DNA of 64,000 nucleotides from Pseudomonas sp. ZH-FAD (GCF_002803095.1 NZ_PGLR01000004.1:148553-212552); one strand, 5' to 3'. Shown: positions 43,955 through 56,000, counted from the first letter of the stretch. Program-made: numbers and translations. Notes: a model not told the origin generated them from the sequence alone.

Positions 43955-46360
43955 ATGGCTGTTTTGAAGAATTCCACCACCCAGATTACCGACTGGCGTC
44001 AGAAGCTTCAGTATCGACTGAAGGAAGGCGCGTTGATCGCCCTGGGCGCTATGTGCCTGTACCTGCTGATGGCACTGTTGACCTATAACGTTGCCGACCC
44101 AGCCTGGGACAACAGCGTGCAGGTCGAACGGATCATGAATGCCGGTGGCAGCATTGGCGCCTGGCTCTCCAGCGCACTATTCGGTGCGCTGGGTTACTTC
44201 GCCTACATCTTTCCGCTCCTGCTGGCTGCCAAGACCTGGCAGGTGTTCCGCACCCGCAATCAACCCTGGCACTGGAACGGCTGGCTATTTTCCTGGCACA
44301 GCATCGGTCTGGTATTCCTGATTCTTTCCGGCGCAGCGCTGGGCGATATTCACTTCGCAGCGGCCGCCGGCATGCAGGGCTCCGGTGGCGGCATGCTCGG
44401 CGCCAGCCTGGGCGATCTGGCCGTACATGCGCTGAACGTGCAGGGCAGCACGCTGGTATTCCTGGCGTTGTTCCTGTTCGGTTTGACTGTATTCACCGAT
44501 CTGTCCTGGTTCCGTGTGATGGACCTGACCGGCAAGATCACCCTCGACCTGATCGAGCTGATTCACGGCGCCATCACCGGCTGGTGGAATGCCCGTAGCG
44601 AGCGCAAGCAGATGAAGATTCAGCTGCGCGAGCTGGATGAGCGGGTCACCGAAGTGGCTGCGCCAGTGGTTTCGGATCGCCGTGAGCAAGCCAAGGTCAA
44701 GGAGCGTCTGCTCGAACGCGAAGAGTCGCTGAGCAAGCACATGAGCGAGCGCGAGAAGCGCCCCGCACCGGTAATTGCGCCGCCGCCCGTGGCCAAGGCG
44801 CCAGAACCGAGCAAGCGCGTGCAGAAGGAAAAGCAGGCGCCGCTGTTCGTCGACAGCGCGGTGGAAGGCACCTTGCCGCCGATTTCCCTGCTCGACCCGG
44901 CGGAAGCCAAGAAGGTCGAGTACTCGCCGGAATCGCTCAAGGGCGTTGGCCATCTGCTGGAAATCAAACTCAAGGAATTCGGTGTCGAGGTCGCGGTGGA
45001 TTCGATCCATCCTGGCCCGGTGATCACCCGCTACGAAATCCAGCCGGCCGCAGGGGTCAAGGTAAGCCGTATTGCCAACCTGGCCAAGGACCTGGCGCGT
45101 TCGCTGGCCGTGACCAGCGTGCGGGTCGTGGAAGTCATTCCCGGAAAGACCACCGTCGGTATCGAGATCCCCAACGAGAATCGTCAGATCGTGCGTTTCT
45201 CCGAAGTGCTGTCGACACCCGAATATGATGACGCCAAGTCGCCGGTGACCCTGGCCCTGGGCCATGACATCGGCGGCAAGCCGGTGATTACCGATCTGGC
45301 CAAGATGCCGCACCTGCTGGTGGCCGGTACCACCGGTTCCGGTAAGTCGGTGGGCGTGAATGCGATGATTCTGTCGATTCTGTTCAAGTCCAGCCCGGAA
45401 GACGCCAAGCTGATCATGATCGACCCGAAAATGCTCGAGTTGTCGATCTACGAAGGCATTCCGCACCTGCTTTGCCCGGTCGTCACCGACATGAAGGAAG
45501 CGGCCAACGCCCTGCGCTGGAGCGTTGCCGAGATGGAGCGCCGCTACAAGCTGATGTCGAAGATGGGCGTGCGTAACCTGGCGGGCTTCAACCGCAAGGT
45601 CAAGGATGCCATCGAGGCCGGCGAGCCGTTGTCCGATCCGCTGTTCCGTCGCGAAAGCATGGAAGACGAAGCGCCCTTGCTCAAACCTCTGCCGACCATC
45701 GTCGTGGTGGTCGACGAATTCGCTGACATGATGATGATCGTCGGCAAGAAGGTCGAAGAGCTGATCGCGCGTATCGCGCAGAAGGCGCGTGCGGCGGGTA
45801 TCCACCTGATCCTCGCCACCCAGCGCCCGTCCGTGGACGTGATCACTGGCCTGATCAAGGCCAACATCCCCACCCGCATGGCGTTCCAGGTATCGAGCAA
45901 GATCGACTCGCGCACCATCATCGACCAGGGCGGTGCCGAGCAGTTGCTCGGCCACGGTGACATGCTCTACATGCCGCCGGGTACCAGCTTGCCCATTCGT
46001 GTTCACGGCGCCTTCGTCTCGGACGATGAAGTGCACCGTGTGGTCGAAGCCTGGAAGTTGCGTGGTGCGCCGGATTACAACGAAGACATCCTTGCCGGGG
46101 CCGAAGAGGGTGGCGGCAGCTTCGAAGGTGGCGGTGGTGAAGGCGGTGAGGGCAGCGAGGAAGACCCGCTGTACGACGAGGCCGTCAACTTCGTGCTGGA
46201 AAGCCGCCGTGCCTCTATTTCTGCCGTGCAGCGCAAGCTGAAGATCGGCTACAACCGCGCCGCACGGATGATCGAGGCGATGGAAATGGCCGGCGTGGTC
46301 AGCTCGATGAATACCAACGGTTCACGCGAGGTACTCGCGCCCGGTTCATCTCGTGACTGA
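43955..46360 (+). CDS. ftsK: DNA translocase FtsK
   Basis: Septal DNA pump linking chromosome dimer resolution to division. It has 801 residues from the ATG at 43955. Four to five N-terminal membrane helices (about 27-190), a short charged linker (about 210-300), and the RecA-like motor with Walker A GTTGSGKS and Walker [11 protein letters not shown]-terminal gamma winged helix ([23 protein letters not shown]) reads KOPS. The start is not fully certain: an in-frame ATG at 43931 is an alternative, and neither has an ideally spaced ribosome-binding site. Confidence 0.96.
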   Translation: MAVLKNSTTQITDWRQKLQYRLKEGALIALGAMCLYLLMALLTYNVADPAWDNSVQVERIMNAGGSIGAWLSSALFGALGYFAYIFPLLLAAKTWQVFRTRNQPWHWNGWLFSWHSIGLVFLILSGAALGDIHFAAAAGMQGSGGGMLGASLGDLAVHALNVQGSTLVFLALFLFGLTVFTDLSWFRVMDLTGKITLDLIELIHGAITGWWNARSERKQMKIQLRELDERVTEVAAPVVSDRREQAKVKERLLEREESLSKHMSEREKRPAPVIAPPPVAKAPEPSKRVQKEKQAPLFVDSAVEGTLPPISLLDPAEAKKVEYSPESLKGVGHLLEIKLKEFGVEVAVDSIHPGPVITRYEIQPAAGVKVSRIANLAKDLARSLAVTSVRVVEVIPGKTTVGIEIPNENRQIVRFSEVLSTPEYDDAKSPVTLALGHDIGGKPVITDLAKMPHLLVAGTTGSGKSVGVNAMILSILFKSSPEDAKLIMIDPKMLELSIYEGIPHLLCPVVTDMKEAANALRWSVAEMERRYKLMSKMGVRNLAGFNRKVKDAIEAGEPLSDPLFRRESMEDEAPLLKPLPTIVVVVDEFADMMMIVGKKVEELIARIAQKARAAGIHLILATQRPSVDVITGLIKANIPTRMAFQVSSKIDSRTIIDQGGAEQLLGHGDMLYMPPGTSLPIRVHGAFVSDDEVHRVVEAWKLRGAPDYNEDILAGAEEGGGSFEGGGGEGGEGSEEDPLYDEAVNFVLESRRASISAVQRKLKIGYNRAARMIEAMEMAGVVSSMNTNGSREVLAPGSSRD

Positions 46361-46485
46361 GTGTTGCGTCTCGCGGATGAACCGCTGAATTCGCGGTCTA
46401 CAGGATTCACGGCAGCCCAGGTGCTGCCGAGCAATGCGGGGTACGGAGTCGCCTCGCCATTCTCATACGGACTCAAGGGGTTTAT

Positions 46486-47112
46486 ATGCGTGTTATTCGC
46501 CTGCTGATGCTGGCTGCTTTGAGCTTTACCCTGCTGACCGCCCAGGCTGATGAAGAGGCGGCCACCAAGCGCTTGAGCGAATTGCTCAGCCAGGCGCAAA
46601 CCATCAGCGCGCGCTTCTCTCAGTTGACCCTCGACGCCAGCGGCACTCAGCTGCAGGAAACTGCAGGGCAACTGGCGCTCAAGCGTCCGGGCATGTTCCG
46701 TTGGCACACCGACCAGCCCATGGAGCAACTGCTGGTCTCCAATGGCGAGAAGGTCTGGCTGTACGACCCGGATCTGGAGCAGGTCACCATTCAGACACTC
46801 GATCAGCGCCTGACCCACACTCCCGCGTTGTTGCTCTCCGGGGATGTCTCGCAGATCCGCGAGAACTTCGAGATCGACTACAAGGAAGGCGGCAGCGTGG
46901 TCGACTTCATTCTCAAGCCCAAGGCCAAGGACAGCCTGTTCGACAGCCTGCGGCTGTCGTTCCGCAATCGCGTGCTCAACGACATGCAACTGATCGACAG
47001 CATCGGTCAGCGCACCAACATCCTGTTCCTCAATGTGAAGATGAACGAGCCGGTCGAAGACCATCTGTTCACCTTCGACATTCCGGAAGGCGCTGACGTC
47101 ATCCAGGAGTAA
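46486..47112 (+). CDS. lolA: Outer-membrane lipoprotein carrier protein LolA
   Basis: Periplasmic chaperone that takes lipoproteins from LolCDE to LolB. 208 residues with a Sec signal peptide ([21 protein letters not shown]). Family segments: [32 protein letters not shown] and [17 protein letters not shown]. It is followed after 3 nt by rarA, so ftsK-lolA-rarA-crcB likely form one unit. Confidence 0.96.
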   Translation: MRVIRLLMLAALSFTLLTAQADEEAATKRLSELLSQAQTISARFSQLTLDASGTQLQETAGQLALKRPGMFRWHTDQPMEQLLVSNGEKVWLYDPDLEQVTIQTLDQRLTHTPALLLSGDVSQIRENFEIDYKEGGSVVDFILKPKAKDSLFDSLRLSFRNRVLNDMQLIDSIGQRTNILFLNVKMNEPVEDHLFTFDIPEGADVIQE

Positions 47113-47115
47113 GGC

Positions 47116-48438
47116 GTGGATCTGTTCGGTCGCCAACCCGTCGCGCAGCCCCTGGCTGCGCGTTTGCGTGCTACCAGCCTGGACGAATACGTCGGCCAGG
47201 AGCATGTGCTGGCGCCGGGCAAGCCGCTGCGCGAGGCGCTGGAGCAGGGCGCCTTGCACTCGATGATCTTCTGGGGGCCGCCTGGCGTAGGCAAGACCAC
47301 CCTGGCGCGCCTGCTGGCCAAGGTCACCGACGCGCATTTCGAAACCATCTCCGCCGTGCTCTCCGGCGTCAAGGAGATCCGCCAGGCCGTCGAAGTGGCT
47401 CAGCAGCACGCCGCCCAGTATGGTCGGCGCACCATTCTCTTCGTCGACGAGGTGCATCGCTTCAACAAGAGCCAGCAGGACGCGTTCCTGCCCTACGTGG
47501 AAGACGGCACGCTGATCTTCATCGGTGCCACCACCGAGAATCCCTCGTTCGAACTGAACAATGCGCTGCTGTCGCGTGCCCGCGTCTATGTGCTCAAGAG
47601 CCTCGACGAGGCCGCGATGCGCAAGCTGGTCAATCGCGCGTTGAGCGACCCGAAAGGCCTTGGCGATCGCCATCTCAGCCTGCCGGACGAGGCCTTTCAG
47701 ATTCTTCTGGCTGCCGCCGATGGCGACGGCCGTCGTTTGCTCAATTTTCTCGAGAATGCCGCCGATCTGGCCGAGGACGGTGGCGAAATCGGGGTGGAGT
47801 TGCTGCAGAACCTGCTGGGCGACAGCCGCCGCCGTTTCGACAAGGGCGGCGAAGCCTTCTATGACCAGATTTCCGCGCTGCACAAGTCAGTGCGCGGTTC
47901 CAGCCCGGACGGCGCGCTGTACTGGTACGCGCGCATGCTCGATGGCGGCTGCGACCCGCTGTACATCGCCCGCCGTGTGGTGCGCATGGCCAGCGAGGAC
48001 ATCGGCAACGCCGATCCACGCGCCCTGACCCTGTGCCTCAATGCCTGGGACGTGCAGGAGCGCCTGGGCAGTCCTGAAGGCGAGTTGGCCGTGGCCCAGG
48101 CCATCGTCTATCTGGCCTGTGCGCCGAAGAGCAATGCGGTGTACACCGCATTCAAGGCGGCTATGCGTGACGCTGCCGAGCAGGGCTCGCAGGAGGTGCC
48201 GCTGCACCTGCGCAACGCACCGACCAAGCTAATGAAGCAGCTCGGCTATGGCGATGAATACCGCTACGCCCATGATGAGCCGGATGCCTACGCGGCGGGC
48301 GAGGATTACTTCCCCGAAAATCTGCAGCCGCGCCAGTATTACGATCCGGTGCCGCGTGGGCTGGAACTGAAGATCCGCGACAAGCTGCAGCACCTGCGCA
48401 ACCTGGATGCCAACAGTCCAAGGCAGAGGAGAAAGTGA
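47116..48438 (+). CDS. rarA: Replication-associated recombination protein RarA (MgsA)
   Basis: 440-residue AAA+ ATPase of the clamp-loader/WRNIP1 family that acts at stalled replication forks. Walker [12 protein letters not shown], Walker [20 protein letters not shown], sensor [10 protein letters not shown]. The start codon is GTG at 47116, placed 3 nt after the lolA stop with the lolA 3' end giving an AGGAG site. The C-terminal half has the tetramerisation region [18 protein letters not shown]. Confidence 0.95.
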   Translation: MDLFGRQPVAQPLAARLRATSLDEYVGQEHVLAPGKPLREALEQGALHSMIFWGPPGVGKTTLARLLAKVTDAHFETISAVLSGVKEIRQAVEVAQQHAAQYGRRTILFVDEVHRFNKSQQDAFLPYVEDGTLIFIGATTENPSFELNNALLSRARVYVLKSLDEAAMRKLVNRALSDPKGLGDRHLSLPDEAFQILLAAADGDGRRLLNFLENAADLAEDGGEIGVELLQNLLGDSRRRFDKGGEAFYDQISALHKSVRGSSPDGALYWYARMLDGGCDPLYIARRVVRMASEDIGNADPRALTLCLNAWDVQERLGSPEGELAVAQAIVYLACAPKSNAVYTAFKAAMRDAAEQGSQEVPLHLRNAPTKLMKQLGYGDEYRYAHDEPDAYAAGEDYFPENLQPRQYYDPVPRGLELKIRDKLQHLRNLDANSPRQRRK

Positions 48439-48818
48439 TGATTCGTGTGGCGCTTGCCGTCGCTGTAGGGGGCGCGGCTGGTTCGGTTATGCGCTTTCTG
48501 GTCGCCAGCTGGGTGGCCGGCAACTGGCCCCGGCATTTCTACCTGGGCACTTTCGCGGTAAACATCATCGGGTGCCTGCTGATTGGTCTGCTGTCAGGTC
48601 TGTTCCTTACCCGTACCGACCTGTCGCTGGAGCTGCGTACCGGGCTGATCACTGGCGTTCTGGGGGGCTTCACCACCTTTTCGTCTTTCAGCCTGGAAAT
48701 CATGAAGCTGATGGAGGGCGGTCGCGCCTTCGAAGCGCTCGGTTACCTGGCATTCAGTATCCTTGGTGGTTTGCTGGCCGCCTGGGCTGGTCTGAGCCTG
48801 GCTCGATTGGCATCCTGA
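48438..48818 (+). CDS. crcB: Fluoride exporter CrcB (Fluc)
   Basis: 126-residue, four-helix dual-topology fluoride channel. Motifs: [10 protein letters not shown], the [10 protein letters not shown] segment with the pore Asn, and [12 protein letters not shown] with the Phe-box residues. The ATG overlaps the rarA stop by 1 nt (TGATG), so it is translationally coupled. I saw no fluoride riboswitch in front, which fits its position inside an operon. Confidence 0.94.
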   Translation: MIRVALAVAVGGAAGSVMRFLVASWVAGNWPRHFYLGTFAVNIIGCLLIGLLSGLFLTRTDLSLELRTGLITGVLGGFTTFSSFSLEIMKLMEGGRAFEALGYLAFSILGGLLAAWAGLSLARLAS

Positions 48819-48889
48819 CCCGCTAAAGCTTTACACTCGGCAACCCGCGTCACGCTGGTGGCCGCAACCTTTTTTCGTCGATGTATTGA

Positions 48890-50179
<1,290 letters not shown>

Positions 50180-50199
50180 TAGGCCATCACGACGCAAAA

Positions 50200-50228
50200 A
50201 AACGGGGTGTTAGCAGCTGCCCCGTTTC
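50200..50228 (+). terminator. Probable terminator of serS
   Basis: Stem AAACGGGG/CCCCGTTT with a 12-nt loop, 20 nt after the serS stop. A-run upstream is clear; the T-run downstream is short. Confidence 0.6.
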
Positions 50229-50235
50229 AATGGAG

Positions 50236-50294
50236 GTAGGGTGCGCCATGCGCACCAGGGCCTTACACCGTAGTTTGGTGCGCGCAGCGCACCC
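50236..50294. repeat. Paired palindromic GGTGCGC-type intergenic repeat
   Basis: Two palindromes, GGGTGCGC-CAT-GCGCACC and TGGTGCGC-GCA-GCGCACCC, stand about 20 nt apart and are inverted relative to each other. The unit 'GTAGGGTGCGC' is, from memory, frequent in mendocina/stutzeri-group intergenic regions. It lies between serS and cysG. Confidence 0.7.
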
Positions 50295-50323
50295 AACGAC
50301 CGACCTCTGATGAGGCTGATCTG

Positions 50324-51712
50324 ATGCAATTCCTTCCGCTGTTCCACAAGCTGCAGGATCGCCCGGTACTGGTGATTGGCGGTGGTGAGGTCGCGCTGCG
50401 CAAAGCGCGCCTGCTAAGCGACGCTGGTGCTGTTTTGCGTGTGGTCGCCCCGGAGATTCGTAGCGAGTTGCAGGAGCTGGCCGGTCCTGGCGGCATCTTC
50501 CTGCGTGGCTACGCGAGCAGCGACTTGCAGGGCGTTGCCCTGGTTATCGCCGCCACCGATGACGTGCCGCTCAATGCGCAGATTTCCGCCGAGGCCCAGG
50601 CGTTGGGCATTCCCGTCAACGTGGTGGATGCGCCGGCTCTGTGCAGCGTGATCTTCCCAGCCATCGTCGACCGCTCGCCGCTGATCGTCGCGGTCAGCAG
50701 TGGCGGCGATGCGCCGGTATTGGCGCGGCTGATCCGCGCCAAGATCGAAACCTGGATTCCGGCCACCTACGGCCAACTCGCCAACCTGGGCAAGCGCTTC
50801 CGTGATCGGGTCAAGCAGCTGTTTCCCGACGTGCAGCAACGCCGGGTGTTCTGGGAGGATGTCTTCCAGGGGCAGATCGCCGAGAGCGTTTTTGCCGGCA
50901 AGCCGGAGGAGGGTGAGCGCCTGCTGGAGGAACGTCTGGCCGGCGCAGCGCCGCGTGCGCTGGGCGAGGTCTATCTGGTCGGTGCCGGGCCGGGCGATCC
51001 CGATCTGCTGACCTTTCGCGCCCTGCGCCTGATGCAGCAAGCGGATGTGGTGCTCTACGACCGCCTGGTGGCTCCCGCCATCATCGAGCTGTGCCGGCGC
51101 GATGCCGAGCGCATCTACGTCGGCAAGCGCCGCGCCGATCATGCGGTGCCGCAGGAGCAGATCAACCAGTTGCTGATTGATCTGGCCCGTCAGGGCAAGC
51201 GTGTGCTGCGCCTGAAAGGCGGTGATCCGTTCATCTTCGGTCGTGGTGGTGAGGAGATCGAGCAACTGGCGGCGGAAGATATTCCCTTCCAGGTCGTGCC
51301 GGGTATCACCGCTGCGTCCGGTTGCGCGGCCTATGCCGGCATTCCGCTGACCCACCGCGATCATGCGCAGTCGGTGCGTTTCGTCACCGGGCATCTCAAG
51401 GACGGCAGCAGCAACCTGCCGTGGAAAGACCTGGTGGCGCCAGGGCAAACCCTGGTGTTCTACATGGGCTTGGTCGGCCTACCGGGCATCTGCGAGCAAC
51501 TGATTGCTCACGGCCGTTCAGGCGCCACGCCTGCAGCGCTGGTGCAGCAAGGTACCACGCAGAATCAGCGGGTATTCACCGGCACCCTGGAGACTTTGCC
51601 GCAACTGGTGGCCGAGCACGAAGTGCACGCGCCCACGCTGGTGATAGTCGGGGAAGTGGTCACCCTGCGTGACAAGCTGGCCTGGTTCGAAGGCGCCCAG
51701 AACCGCATCTGA
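50324..51712 (+). CDS. cysG: Siroheme synthase (multifunctional CysG)
   Basis: 462-residue fusion. The N-terminal domain (about 1-210; NAD motif [15 protein letters not shown]) is a precorrin-2 dehydrogenase/sirohydrochlorin ferrochelatase, and the C-terminal domain (about 215-462; [20 protein letters not shown], then [12 protein letters not shown]) is an SAM-dependent uroporphyrinogen III methyltransferase. It makes siroheme for sulfite and nitrite reductases. A gene pair for sulfur use (tus) follows downstream on the other strand. Confidence 0.97.
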   Translation: MQFLPLFHKLQDRPVLVIGGGEVALRKARLLSDAGAVLRVVAPEIRSELQELAGPGGIFLRGYASSDLQGVALVIAATDDVPLNAQISAEAQALGIPVNVVDAPALCSVIFPAIVDRSPLIVAVSSGGDAPVLARLIRAKIETWIPATYGQLANLGKRFRDRVKQLFPDVQQRRVFWEDVFQGQIAESVFAGKPEEGERLLEERLAGAAPRALGEVYLVGAGPGDPDLLTFRALRLMQQADVVLYDRLVAPAIIELCRRDAERIYVGKRRADHAVPQEQINQLLIDLARQGKRVLRLKGGDPFIFGRGGEEIEQLAAEDIPFQVVPGITAASGCAAYAGIPLTHRDHAQSVRFVTGHLKDGSSNLPWKDLVAPGQTLVFYMGLVGLPGICEQLIAHGRSGATPAALVQQGTTQNQRVFTGTLETLPQLVAEHEVHAPTLVIVGEVVTLRDKLAWFEGAQNRI

Positions 51713-51763
51713 CGCGTGGTGGCTGAGGCCTTGATCGGGCTTCAGCCATCATCCGCTGTCACT

Positions 51764-52762
51764 CTAGCGCTGAAACACGCCGTTGCCCGGCAGGCGCTGG
51801 CGATCATGCGCGCGAGTGAAATCCTGCTGTGGCCCTTTGGGAACCACGCCAGTCGGGTTGATGGTGGCGTGGCTGGCGTAGTAGTGCGATTTGATGTGGG
51901 TGAAGTCCACCGTCTCGGCGATGCCTGGCCACTGGTAGAGCTCGCGTAGCCAGTTGGACAGGTTCGGGTAGTCCTCGATGCGTCGCAGGTTACATTTGAA
52001 GTGGCCGTGATAGACGGCATCGAAGCGGATCAACGTGGTGAACAGGCGAATGTCGGCTTCGGTCAGGTATGCGCCGGCCAGATAGCGATTCTTGTCCAAG
52101 AGCGCATCCAGTTCATCGAGCATGGCGAACAGCTCGTCGAAGGCCTCTTCATAGGCTTCCTGGGTGGTGGCGAAGCCTGCGCGATAGACGCCGTTGTTCA
52201 CCGTGGGGTAGATGCGCTCGTTGAGCTGGTCGATGCGCTCGCGTAGCGGCTCGGGATAGAGGTCCAGGGCGTTGCCGGTCAGGCCATCGAATGCGCTGTT
52301 GAACATGCGGATGATTTCCGCAGACTCGTTGCTGACGATGCCGCCAGTCTGCTTGTCCCACAGCACGGGTACGGTGACACGGCCGCTGTAGTGGCGGTCA
52401 TCGGCGGTGTAGCGCTGATGCATGTAGCTCAGGTTGTCGAGGCGATCACCGCTGGAGCCGAACTCGCGGTCGAAGGTCCAGCCCTGTTCGCGCATCAGCC
52501 AGCTCACCACGGATACATTGATCAGCGATTCGAGGCCTTTGAGTTTGCGCAGGATCAGGGTGCGGTGAGCCCAGGGGCAGGCCAGCGAGACGTACAGGTG
52601 ATAACGTCCGGCTTCAGCCTTGAAGCCGCCGTCACCACTTGGCCCGGCGCTGCCGTCGGCGGTTACCCAGTTGCGGCGTTGTGCGCTTTCGCGCTGGAAG
52701 CGGCCGCTGTTGCCGGTGTTGTACCACTGGTCGTGCCAGCGTCCATCGATCAACAAGCCCAT
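51764..52762 (-). CDS. Glutathionyl-hydroquinone reductase (YqjG/Xi-class GST)
   Basis: 332-residue glutathione transferase of the Xi class. The catalytic cysteine is C62 in SLACPWAHRTLI, followed by WTFDREFG-like and LWDKQTGGIVSNESAEIIRM segments typical of YqjG/PcpF. These enzymes reduce glutathionyl-hydroquinones using GSH. Intact and alone: convergent with cysG and well separated from ybiB. Confidence 0.93.
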   Translation of the reverse strand: MGLLIDGRWHDQWYNTGNSGRFQRESAQRRNWVTADGSAGPSGDGGFKAEAGRYHLYVSLACPWAHRTLILRKLKGLESLINVSVVSWLMREQGWTFDREFGSSGDRLDNLSYMHQRYTADDRHYSGRVTVPVLWDKQTGGIVSNESAEIIRMFNSAFDGLTGNALDLYPEPLRERIDQLNERIYPTVNNGVYRAGFATTQEAYEEAFDELFAMLDELDALLDKNRYLAGAYLTEADIRLFTTLIRFDAVYHGHFKCNLRRIEDYPNLSNWLRELYQWPGIAETVDFTHIKSHYYASHATINPTGVVPKGPQQDFTRAHDRQRLPGNGVFQR

Positions 52763-52835
52763 GACGCTTGCCTCCGTTTTGAGTGAGTCTGGAGTCTAAC
52801 GTTATGAGCTCGATTGAACGGTGGAAAAAGCTGGC

Positions 52836-53831
52836 TTAAATGATCGACTGATTAGATTGAAAGCGGGCATCCCAACGCTGCTGTGCCTGCTGGAACGCTG
52901 CTTCACGGGCCAAGCCCAGGCCACGCAATGCGACGGCCATGGTGGCGATCACCGCCAGACGACCGTAAGGGTCATCGTGCTCGCCGCGCCAGAATGCGCC
53001 CAGCACGGCTGGGTCGAGTCGTTCGGGTTTGACATGGCGCTGCGCTGACAGCGCAGGCCATTCTTCGTCCCAGTTCTCGCCATCGAGGGTGCCGTAGAGA
53101 TGGCACGCACCGTCCGGATTGACCTCGATCTCGCCGCCTTCGCCCTTGATGACGATGGCAGGATCGCCGAGCAGGCGGCTGGCTTCGCGGTGCACGCCCT
53201 GATAACCGGGGTGGAAGATGCTTTGCAGCCCGCAGCGGGCGCCGAGCGGGTTGATCACACGGGCCAGGGAATGGATCGGCGAGCGCAGGCCCAGCGTGTT
53301 GCGCAGATCGATCATACACTGTAGCGCCGGCATCCAGTCGCCCAGGTAGCTGTAGGCCAGGCCATGTTGATCGAGCGCCTTTGCCACGCTCTGCCAGTCG
53401 CGGCAGCAGGGGATTTCCAGCGCTGTCAGCAGTTGCTCGCTATACAGGCGCCCGGCGGTGTGGGCGCCGCCACCGTGCATGAAGATGCGCACACCGCTGG
53501 CGGCCAGCGCCTTGGCCGCCAGCAGGTACCAGGGCAGGTGGCGTTTTTTACCGGCATAGCTGGGCCAGTCCAGGTCGACCTGAATATCGGGGGCGGTGAG
53601 TCGTGGGCGGATGGCCTCGGTGAAGCCGGCGAGCTCCTCGGCGCTCTCTTCCTTGTGTCGCAGCAGCATCAGGAAGGCGCCGAGCTGGGTGTCCTCGACC
53701 TTGCCGTCGAGCAGCAGGCCCATGGCTTCGCGGGCCTCCTCGCGGGTCAGGCCGCGGGCGCCGCGCTTGCCCTTGCCGAGAATGCGCACGAACTGGGCGA
53801 AGGGGTGTTCGGCGGGCGTTATCAGGTTCAT
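52836..53831 (-). CDS. ybiB: TrpD2/YbiB-family protein (anthranilate phosphoribosyltransferase fold)
   Basis: 331 residues with the class II/IV nucleoside phosphorylase fold. It resembles TrpD (GKRGARGLTREEAREAMGLLL, FMHGGGAHTAGRLYSEQLL), but the PRPP-binding glycine-rich motif of true TrpD is altered, as in YbiB, which binds DNA/RNA instead. The ATG at 53829-53831 overlaps the tusE stop (ATGA); a TTG two codons earlier is less likely. Linked to tus genes in many Gammaproteobacteria. Confidence 0.85.
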   Translation of the reverse strand: MNLITPAEHPFAQFVRILGKGKRGARGLTREEAREAMGLLLDGKVEDTQLGAFLMLLRHKEESAEELAGFTEAIRPRLTAPDIQVDLDWPSYAGKKRHLPWYLLAAKALAASGVRIFMHGGGAHTAGRLYSEQLLTALEIPCCRDWQSVAKALDQHGLAYSYLGDWMPALQCMIDLRNTLGLRSPIHSLARVINPLGARCGLQSIFHPGYQGVHREASRLLGDPAIVIKGEGGEIEVNPDGACHLYGTLDGENWDEEWPALSAQRHVKPERLDPAVLGAFWRGEHDDPYGRLAVIATMAVALRGLGLAREAAFQQAQQRWDARFQSNQSII

Positions 53832-54163
53832 AGGCAATTGGTCGGTTTCGGCAGGCCGGCGAGCTTGGCGGCGAGTTTGGCGGGCGTGCCCTTGAACAGG
53901 CGATTGAGGTGCAGGCTGTTGCCTTTGTCCGCGCCCAGTTTCAGGGCCGCGTACTTGATCAGCGGGCGGTTGGCTGGCGATAGCTGAAACTCGGCGTAGA
54001 AGGCGCGCAGCAGTTCGAGAATTTCCCAGTGTTCTTCACTCAGCTGCAACTCTTCCGCTGCGGCCAGCGCCTCGGCTACGGGGCGTGACCAATCCTGTAG
54101 ATCGACCAGGTAGCCGTCCTTGTCCAGGGCGATTTCGCGTCCGGCGACGTTGAGCGTGCTCAT
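53828..54163 (-). CDS. tusE: Sulfur-relay protein TusE (DsrC-like)
   Basis: 111-residue DsrC/TusE protein that takes sulfur from TusBCD and delivers it to MnmA. The functional cysteine is the penultimate residue (KPTNCL end), as required. Core motif: GYLVDLQDWSRPVAEALA and LIKYAALKLG. The ATG at 54161-54163 overlaps the tusB stop by 4 nt. Confidence 0.95.
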   Translation of the reverse strand: MSTLNVAGREIALDKDGYLVDLQDWSRPVAEALAAAEELQLSEEHWEILELLRAFYAEFQLSPANRPLIKYAALKLGADKGNSLHLNRLFKGTPAKLAAKLAGLPKPTNCL

Positions 54164-54459
54164 AGCCAGCTGTTGACCTTGGCGTAGCGGGTGCATAGCT
54201 CGACGAAACCTGGATAGTCCACGACCTGTGCGCGCTCGGGCGCCTGTAGGCCGCGGGCGCTTAGGTCTTCGCCCAGTGCATAGAGCGCAACGCTGGCGGG
54301 CATCAGTTGCAGCGCTTGCAGATTGGTCGTGCCGGGCTGCAGCGCGTAGACCGCATCGCCGCTGAGCAACACACCATCAGCGGTACCCAACAGACGCAGG
54401 CAGCTGGCCAGCCGGCTATCGGCGAACGGCGAATGGGAAAGTATGTGCAGGGTGGCCAT
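54160..54459 (-). CDS. tusB: Sulfurtransferase complex subunit TusB (DsrH-like)
   Basis: 99-residue DsrH/TusB subunit of the heterohexameric TusBCD complex in 2-thiouridine synthesis. Begins MATLHILSHSPFADSRLASCL and has the short LLLSGDAVYAL strand of the fold. It overlaps tusC by 1 nt (TAATG) and tusE by 4 nt. Confidence 0.94.
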   Translation of the reverse strand: MATLHILSHSPFADSRLASCLRLLGTADGVLLSGDAVYALQPGTTNLQALQLMPASVALYALGEDLSARGLQAPERAQVVDYPGFVELCTRYAKVNSWL

Positions 54460-54818
54460 TAGAGGGTGATCACCTGGTCATAACGATCAAGGAGGGCGGT
54501 CAGTGCGCTGTCGTCCAGTCGCTCTACCGCCAGATTCAGTTCGGCATCGCTCAGGCCGCGCTCGGCCAGGCTGCGTTGGCTGGCGTACAGATCTTCTACG
54601 CCGAACATCGGCAAGGCCTGTAGGTTCGCGCCAAGGTCTTTTTGCTGTAGCGCACCAGGTTGCTGCGCTTTACTTAGCTGGAACACGCCATCGTCGAGAA
54701 ACAGCATGCCGATGGGTAGGTCGAAGGCGCCGCCGGCCAGGGCGATATCCAGTGCCTCGCGGGCTCCAGGGCCGCTCCAGGGCGCCTGGCGGCTGATGAT
54801 CAGCAGAGACTTGCTCAT
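54459..54818 (-). CDS. tusC: Sulfurtransferase complex subunit TusC (DsrF-like)
   Basis: 119-residue DsrF/TusC subunit: MSKSLLIISRQAPWSGPGAREALDIALAGGAFDLPIGMLFLDDGVFQL is the typical first half. Middle member of the TusBCD hexamer. Overlaps both neighbours by 1 nt, so stoichiometric synthesis is likely. Confidence 0.95.
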   Translation of the reverse strand: MSKSLLIISRQAPWSGPGAREALDIALAGGAFDLPIGMLFLDDGVFQLSKAQQPGALQQKDLGANLQALPMFGVEDLYASQRSLAERGLSDAELNLAVERLDDSALTALLDRYDQVITL

Positions 54819-55210
54819 TAGTGGCCTCCGAAGCAGATCAGGCGGTCGGCCTGTTGCGCTGCTTCATGCAATTGGCCGAGGCCGGAAAGCTCCCACGGGG
54901 CCTGCAGATTGGCCGCTGGGCGCGCGTAGCGCTGCGCCTCTTCGGCGTTGAGTACACCGCGACGCAGCGCAGCAGCGATACACACCACCGCGTCCAGCCC
55001 GTTGGCAGTGACGAACTCGCGCCACTCGCTGGGCAGATCCGCCTCGTCCTGCGGGCTGACCATGTTGCTGGCGGCGCTGTGCACGCCGTCCTGGTAGAAG
55101 AACAGGCGAACGATCTCGTGGCCGTCCGCCAGCGCCGCCTGGGCAAAGCGCAGTGCGCGTCGCGAGGCAGGCAGATGAGGGGCGGCGAACAGGGCAATGG
55201 CAAACTTCAT
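54818..55210 (-). CDS. tusD: Sulfurtransferase complex subunit TusD (DsrE-like)
   Basis: 130-residue DsrE/TusD subunit and sulfur-carrying member of TusBCD. The active cysteine lies in AVVCIAAALRRGV, in the position of E. coli Cys78. The start ATG at 55208-55210 opens MKFAIALFAAPHLPASRRALRFAQAAL. First gene of the tusD-C-B-E-ybiB run. Confidence 0.95.
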   Translation of the reverse strand: MKFAIALFAAPHLPASRRALRFAQAALADGHEIVRLFFYQDGVHSAASNMVSPQDEADLPSEWREFVTANGLDAVVCIAAALRRGVLNAEEAQRYARPAANLQAPWELSGLGQLHEAAQQADRLICFGGH

Positions 55211-55288
55211 GGCGTTTCCGGCGAGGCAAAACTGCGCCAATGATAAGGCCAGGGTGCCCGGCAAACAAAGGCGGCTGACGGCCGCGCA

Positions 55289-55312
55289 AGAAAAAGCCCG
55301 CCGAAGCGGGCT
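55289..55312 (-). terminator. Rho-independent terminator of the BI-1 family gene
   Basis: Stem AAGCCCGC-CGAA-GCGGGCTT with a T-run on the minus strand (55295-55289), about 20 nt after the stop at 55332. Confidence 0.9.
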
Positions 55313-55331
55313 TGAAGGGGGACGAAAGCTA

Positions 55332-56000
55332 TCAGTCGTCGCCGCCCATGATGCCGAAGATCTGCAGCAGGCTGACGAACAGGTTGTAGATCGATACGTA
55401 CAGGCTGATGGTGGCCATGATGTAGTTGCGTTCACCACCATGGATGATGGCGCTGGTCTGGAACAGGATGCAGGCCGAGGAGAACAGCACGAAGCCGGCG
55501 CTGATCGCCAGTTGCAGGCCGCTGATCTGGAAGAAGAAGCTGGCAACCACGGCACCCAGCAGAACGAAGAAGCCTGCCGTGATGAAACCGCTGAGGAAGC
55601 TCATGTCCTTGCGGGTGGTCAGCACGTAGGCAGACAGGCCGAAGAACACCAGCGCGGTCATGGTAAAGGCGGAGCTGATCACCTCAGCGCCGTTGGCCAT
55701 GCCCAGGTAGCGGTTGAGGATCGGGCCAAGGGTGTAACCCATGAAGCCGGTCAGCGCGAGCGTGGAAAGCAGGCCCCACGAAGAGTTGCGCAGCTTGGCG
55801 GTGAGGAAGAACAGGCCGTAGAAACCGATCAGTACGACAAAGATGTTCGGATAAGGAACGTTGGCGCGCTGCGAGATGAACGCCACCAGGCCGCTGAAGG
55901 CCAGGGTGATGGCCAGTAGGCCATAGGTATTGCGCAGAACGCTGCTGACTTCCTGTTGCTCAACCTGAGAATGGTTGAGTGCATAATCTCGCTCTTGCAT
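55332..56000 (-). CDS. yccA: Bax inhibitor-1 family inner-membrane protein (YccA-like)
   Basis: 222-residue, seven-helix protein of the BI-1/YccA family. The E. coli member is a substrate and modulator of the FtsH protease; related bacterial proteins are pH-gated calcium leak channels. Features: soluble N-terminus with [22 protein letters not shown], many small hydrophobic helices, and the C-terminal [22 protein letters not shown], with the acidic end seen in the family. The ATG at 55998-56000 was chosen. Confidence 0.92.
   Translation of the reverse strand: MQERDYALNHSQVEQQEVSSVLRNTYGLLAITLAFSGLVAFISQRANVPYPNIFVVLIGFYGLFFLTAKLRNSSWGLLSTLALTGFMGYTLGPILNRYLGMANGAEVISSAFTMTALVFFGLSAYVLTTRKDMSFLSGFITAGFFVLLGAVVASFFFQISGLQLAISAGFVLFSSACILFQTSAIIHGGERNYIMATISLYVSIYNLFVSLLQIFGIMGGDD

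Noticed and set aside
44285..46036. 583-codon open frame on the minus strand
   Set aside because: Antisense to ftsK; His/Asp/Arg-rich shadow without motifs.
48354..48438. Possible fluoride riboswitch before crcB
   Set aside because: The preceding bases are the 3' coding end of rarA and crcB is coupled to it by a 1-nt overlap; no room or motif for a riboswitch.
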